Positions 8,428 to 11,147 of a stretch of 11,147 bases of DNA are shown in pieces. The notes below the pieces were generated by a model that was not told the origin of the DNA, ran no database searches, and worked only from the letters and a program-made list of their open reading frames with translations. Numbering within the stretch: position 1 is the stretch's first letter; each line of letters begins with the position of its first letter. The position numbers and the translations under genes are program-made. The stretch is taken from the NCBI GenBank assembly GCA_029865405.1, contig JAOUGZ010000049.1:1-11147 (forward strand). The letters are read 5' to 3'. This DNA comes from Betaproteobacteria bacterium. GTDB taxonomy: Bacteria > Pseudomonadota > Gammaproteobacteria > Burkholderiales > SG8-39.

Positions 8428-9918
8428 ATGCGCCACATCCTCGCGCTCGACCAGGGCACCACCAGCTCGCGCGCCATCGTCTTCGACGAGCTCGGCACGC
8501 CGGTGAGCGTGGCGCAGCGCGAGTTCGCGCAGGTGTTTCCCCAGCCCGGCTGGGTCGAGCACGATCCGCGCGAGATCCTCGCGACGCAGCGCGAGGTGGC
8601 GCGCGAAGCGCTGGCGCGGGCCGGGCTGCCGCTGAAGGACGTGATGGCTATCGGCATCACCAACCAGCGCGAGACCACCTTGTTGTGGGACCGGCAGACC
8701 GGCGAGGCCGTGTCGAACGCCATCGTCTGGCAGGACCGGCGCACCGCGGCGCAGTGCCGCGAGCTGAAGGAAGCGGGCGCCGAGAGCCTGGTGCGCGAGC
8801 GCACCGGGCTGGTGATCGATCCCTACTTCAGCGCCACCAAGATCTCCTGGCTGCTCGACAACATTCCCGGGGCGCGCGGGCGCGCCGAGCGGGGCGAGCT
8901 CGCTTTCGGCACCGTCGATACCTGGCTCGTGTGGCAGCTCACGGGCAATCGAACGCACGTCACCGACGTCTCGAACGCTTCGCGCACCATGCTGTTCAAT
9001 GTCCACACGCAGGACTGGGACGAGGAGCTGCTGCGGTTACTGCGCGTGCCGCGCGCGATCCTGCCCGACGTGCACCCTTCGGCGCACGCCTTCGGCATCG
9101 TGCCGAAGTCCGTGTTCGGGGAGGCGCTCATCATCGGCGGCGTCGCCGGCGACCAGCAAGCGGCGATGTTCGGGCAGGCCTGCCACGCGCCGGGCATGGC
9201 GAAGAACACCTACGGCACCGGCTGCTTCATGCTGCTGCATACGGGCGGCGAGATGGTGCAGTCGGCGCACGGGCTGGTGTCCACGCCTTGCGCGCACTAT
9301 AAGGAGAAGGAATTCGCCTTGGAGGGGAGCGTGTTCGTCGGGGGGGCGGTGGTGCAGTGGCTGCGCGACGGGCTGGGGTTTTTCAGTTCGTCGGCGGAGG
9401 TCGAGGCGCTGGCGAACAGCGTCCTGGATTCGGGCGGCGTCTACATCGTGCCGGCCTTTACCGGGCTGGGAGCGCCGCACTGGGATGCCGAGGCGCGCGG
9501 TTCGATTTTTGGGTTGACGCGCGGGACGACGCGCGCGCACATCGCGCGTGCGGCCTTAGAGTCGATCGCCTTTCAGAGCGCTGACGTCCTGGAGGCGATG
9601 CAGAAGGACTCGGGGGAGACTTTGAAGGAATTGCGTGTCGACGGCGGGGCCACGGCGAATGACTTGCTGATGCAGTTCCAGGCGGATTTGCTGGGGGTGC
9701 CGGTCGTGCGGCCAAAGGTGCTGGAGACGACGGCGCTGGGGGCCGCCTACCTCGCCGGGCTGACGGTCAGTTTGTGGAAATCGCGCGACGAGATCGCGGC
9801 GCAGTGGCAGGCGGCAAAGCGCTTCGAGCCGCGCATGGAGGCGGCGCGGCGCGGCGAGCTGATGGCGAGGTGGCGCGAGGCGGTGCGCCGCTCGCTCAAG
9901 TGGTCGCAGACGAGCTAG
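8428..9918 (+). CDS. glpK: Glycerol kinase GlpK
   Basis: A 496-aa cytoplasmic FGGY-family kinase that turns glycerol and ATP into sn-glycerol 3-phosphate, trapping imported glycerol and making the likely GlpR ligand. Motifs are [13 protein letters not shown] at the N terminus (from residue 8), NQRET and VWQDRRTA in the substrate region, [11 protein letters not shown] (first FGGY signature), [13 protein letters not shown] with the catalytic base at about D242, and [33 protein letters not shown] and [10 protein letters not shown] lie in the ATP-binding C-terminal half. Length matches E. coli GlpK (about 500 aa). It follows glpD by only 4 bp with a poor Shine-Dalgarno sequence, which implies coupling. 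A run of seven G (9340-9346) lies in codons 305-307. Its last 23 bp overlap the convergent def gene. Confidence 0.97.
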   Translation: MRHILALDQGTTSSRAIVFDELGTPVSVAQREFAQVFPQPGWVEHDPREILATQREVAREALARAGLPLKDVMAIGITNQRETTLLWDRQTGEAVSNAIVWQDRRTAAQCRELKEAGAESLVRERTGLVIDPYFSATKISWLLDNIPGARGRAERGELAFGTVDTWLVWQLTGNRTHVTDVSNASRTMLFNVHTQDWDEELLRLLRVPRAILPDVHPSAHAFGIVPKSVFGEALIIGGVAGDQQAAMFGQACHAPGMAKNTYGTGCFMLLHTGGEMVQSAHGLVSTPCAHYKEKEFALEGSVFVGGAVVQWLRDGLGFFSSSAEVEALANSVLDSGGVYIVPAFTGLGAPHWDAEARGSIFGLTRGTTRAHIARAALESIAFQSADVLEAMQKDSGETLKELRVDGGATANDLLMQFQADLLGVPVVRPKVLETTALGAAYLAGLTVSLWKSRDEIAAQWQAAKRFEPRMEAARRGELMARWREAVRRSLKWSQTS

Positions 9919-10531
9919 CGGCGCCGAACCAGCGACCGCGCCCCGGCCAGCGCGCCACGAGATCGACGAACAGGGGATCGATGCCGTTCGGGTCCGCCGC
10001 GATCTCGCGCGCGAGTTGCCCGGGTTCTTCGTTGTAGGCGAGCAGCCCAAGGTCCGTCATCCGCATCGGGTAGACGATGCCGTCGAGGTGGTCGCATTCG
10101 TGCTGCAGCAGCGCTGCCCAGGAACTGTGCGCGTCATGGGACACGGTTTCCCCCTCGAGCGTCTGGTAACTGATCGCGATGCGCTGATGCCGCGGCACCT
10201 TGCCATGCAGTCCCGGAATCGACAGGCAGCGCTCCCACACCGGCGTCTTGTCCGCGGACTTGGGGGTGATCACCGGGTTGATCATCACCGTCCAGGGTCG
10301 CGGCTCGATTCCCGAGCCCTCGGGAATGCGCGCGGCGATCATGCGGTAGACCACGACGCGCCGGCTGTCGAACACTTGCGGCGCGGCGAGGCCGCTCGCG
10401 CCGATGTCTTCGAGTGTTTCGATCATGTCTGCAGCGAGGCGCCGGATTTCCGGTGCGCCCGGATCCGCGACCGGCGCCGCAACCTGCGCCAGCACCGGGT
10501 TACCCATCCTCGCAATCCGCAATACGGCCAT
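9896..10531 (-). CDS. def: Peptide deformylase
   Basis: A 211-aa metalloenzyme that removes the formyl group from new N-terminal methionines in the cytoplasm. The three PDF motifs are present: ASGLAAPQ (45-52), ERCLS (100-104, metal ligand C102) and HECDH (144-148, ligands H144 and H148, catalytic E145). Motif 1 lacks the first glycine of GxGLAAPQ, and motif 2 has arginine where the usual EGCLS has glycine. The protein is longer than the typical 165-190 aa, with a tail after about residue 185. The ATG at 10531 has GAGGAG 6 bases upstream. It is not next to fmt, so it may be a second, accessory deformylase. Its 3' end overlaps glpK tail to tail. A CoA-transferase gene 27 bp upstream may share its transcript. 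Confidence 0.93.
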   Translation of the reverse strand: MAVLRIARMGNPVLAQVAAPVADPGAPEIRRLAADMIETLEDIGASGLAAPQVFDSRRVVVYRMIAARIPEGSGIEPRPWTVMINPVITPKSADKTPVWERCLSIPGLHGKVPRHQRIAISYQTLEGETVSHDAHSSWAALLQHECDHLDGIVYPMRMTDLGLLAYNEEPGQLAREIAADPNGIDPLFVDLVARWPGRGRWFGAASSSATT

Positions 10532-10558
10532 GGTCGACTCCTCTTGGCTGTGTGGATG

Positions 10559-11147
10559 CTATATCGCTGCGGATCGAGCGGGTGCGCCCCACACCCGCCG
10601 CGCGAACTCCGGATAGTTCTCCGCGATTACCGTCGCCACCGGCCCGCGCAGCGCCGCCAGCTCTGCCAAGGCCGGCGCCAGGGTCTCCGGCACTCGCGCC
10701 GGCTCGTCGTAGTCGAATCCGGTATTCGCCCTCACGTCTTCCGCGCTGCTGCCGGGATGCACGCTTTGCAGGAGGAATCGCTTTTTCTCCTTCTGCCATG
10801 CGAACAGCGCCTTTCCGGTGAGCAGCGCCGCCGGCCCGCCGCGCCGCTCGACCTCCGGCGCGCTCCAGCCCGGCGCCGACACGTAGTCCACCTTCTTCAC
10901 CAGCACGCGTGGCGAGTGCTCCTCGCGAAACAGGATCGTCTTGCCCGCCGTGAAGTACATGAACGCGGAGCCGAACGAGCCGGGGAAGCGCTTGCCCTCG
11001 GCCTCCACCAGATTGATGTTCCCCTCGCCGTCGATCTGCGCCCCGCCCAGGAAAAAGACGTCGATGCGTCCCTGCCCCGCCAGATCGAACAGCTCGCGCG
11101 AGCCCTCAGTGAACGGATTGCCGGAACGCTTCTGAAGAAGCGAGATC
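10559..11147 (-). CDS. Family I CoA-transferase, subunit B (partial, N terminus off the window)
   Basis: The last 195 residues are visible; the reading frame stays open to the window's right edge, so the true start lies beyond it. A GTG at 11008 is internal, not the start. The visible part contains FTEGSRELFDLAGQG, VFFLGGAQIDGEGNINL, RFPGSFGSAFMYF, ILFREEHSPR and NTGFDYDEP. This pattern belongs to the beta subunit of two-subunit CoA-transferases of the glutaconate CoA-transferase/3-oxoacid type, which includes the IpdB-like ring-cleaving hydrolases. The catalytic glutamate of true CoA-transferases lies in the missing N-terminal part, so transferase and hydrolase roles cannot be separated here. 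The alpha subunit gene should lie just outside the window. The stop is TAG, 27 bp before def. Confidence 0.85.
   Translation of the reverse strand, partial: ISLLQKRSGNPFTEGSRELFDLAGQGRIDVFFLGGAQIDGEGNINLVEAEGKRFPGSFGSAFMYFTAGKTILFREEHSPRVLVKKVDYVSAPGWSAPEVERRGGPAALLTGKALFAWQKEKKRFLLQSVHPGSSAEDVRANTGFDYDEPARVPETLAPALAELAALRGPVATVIAENYPEFARRVWGAPARSAAI

Noticed and set aside
9902..9937. Inverted repeat GGTCGC/GCGACC with GGCGCC between, considered as the glpK terminator.
   Set aside because: The stem is only 6 bp with a 24-base loop, there is no T tract, and it overlaps the coding end of def.
10559..11008. GTG at 11008 as the start of the CoA-transferase gene.
   Set aside because: The frame continues upstream to the window edge with conserved family sequence (FFLGGAQIDGEGNINL), so the start is outside.

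Overview
This window is a compact catabolic locus from a high-GC proteobacterium. Base composition, protein style and the ABC-type glycerol transporter point to a betaproteobacterium (Burkholderiales-like). That placement is an inference; no rRNA or other marker gene is present.

Left part (1-5905, minus strand, read right to left): an operon for a glycerol-type ABC importer. The order is glpV (periplasmic binding protein), an intergenic hairpin, glpS and glpT (two different ATPases), glpP and glpQ (two permeases), then glpU (small DUF2160 membrane protein, cut by the window edge). The last genes are packed tightly, with 4-base GTGA and ATGA overlaps at glpT/glpP and glpP/glpQ.

Centre (5906-6048): a 143-bp divergent control region. 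It holds a strong leftward promoter (perfect TTGACA, 18-bp spacer, TACGAT) and two copies of an 18-bp imperfect palindrome, 14/18 identical to each other. One copy fills the spacer of the glpV promoter. The other lies 52 bp away, close to five helical turns, at the probable glpR promoter. They are candidate operators for GlpR.

Right of centre (6049-9918, plus strand): glpR (DeoR-family repressor), glpD (FAD glycerol-3-phosphate dehydrogenase) and glpK (glycerol kinase), tightly coupled. The logic is complete: the ABC system imports glycerol, GlpK phosphorylates it, GlpD oxidises glycerol 3-phosphate to dihydroxyacetone phosphate and passes electrons to quinone, and GlpR senses the pathway and probably controls both arms. 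No glpF facilitator gene is seen, so uptake here appears to be ATP-driven.

Right end (9896-11147, minus strand): a solitary peptide deformylase gene whose 3' end overlaps the glpK 3' end by 23 bp, preceded 27 bp upstream by a partial family I CoA-transferase subunit B gene. These look unrelated to glycerol.

I see no mobile element, CRISPR array, tRNA or rRNA. The system is of a known type. The parts most worth a second look are the split of active and degenerate ATPase motifs between GlpS and GlpT, the phased operator pair, the glpV-glpS hairpin, the variant gene order, and a 7-G tract inside glpK.
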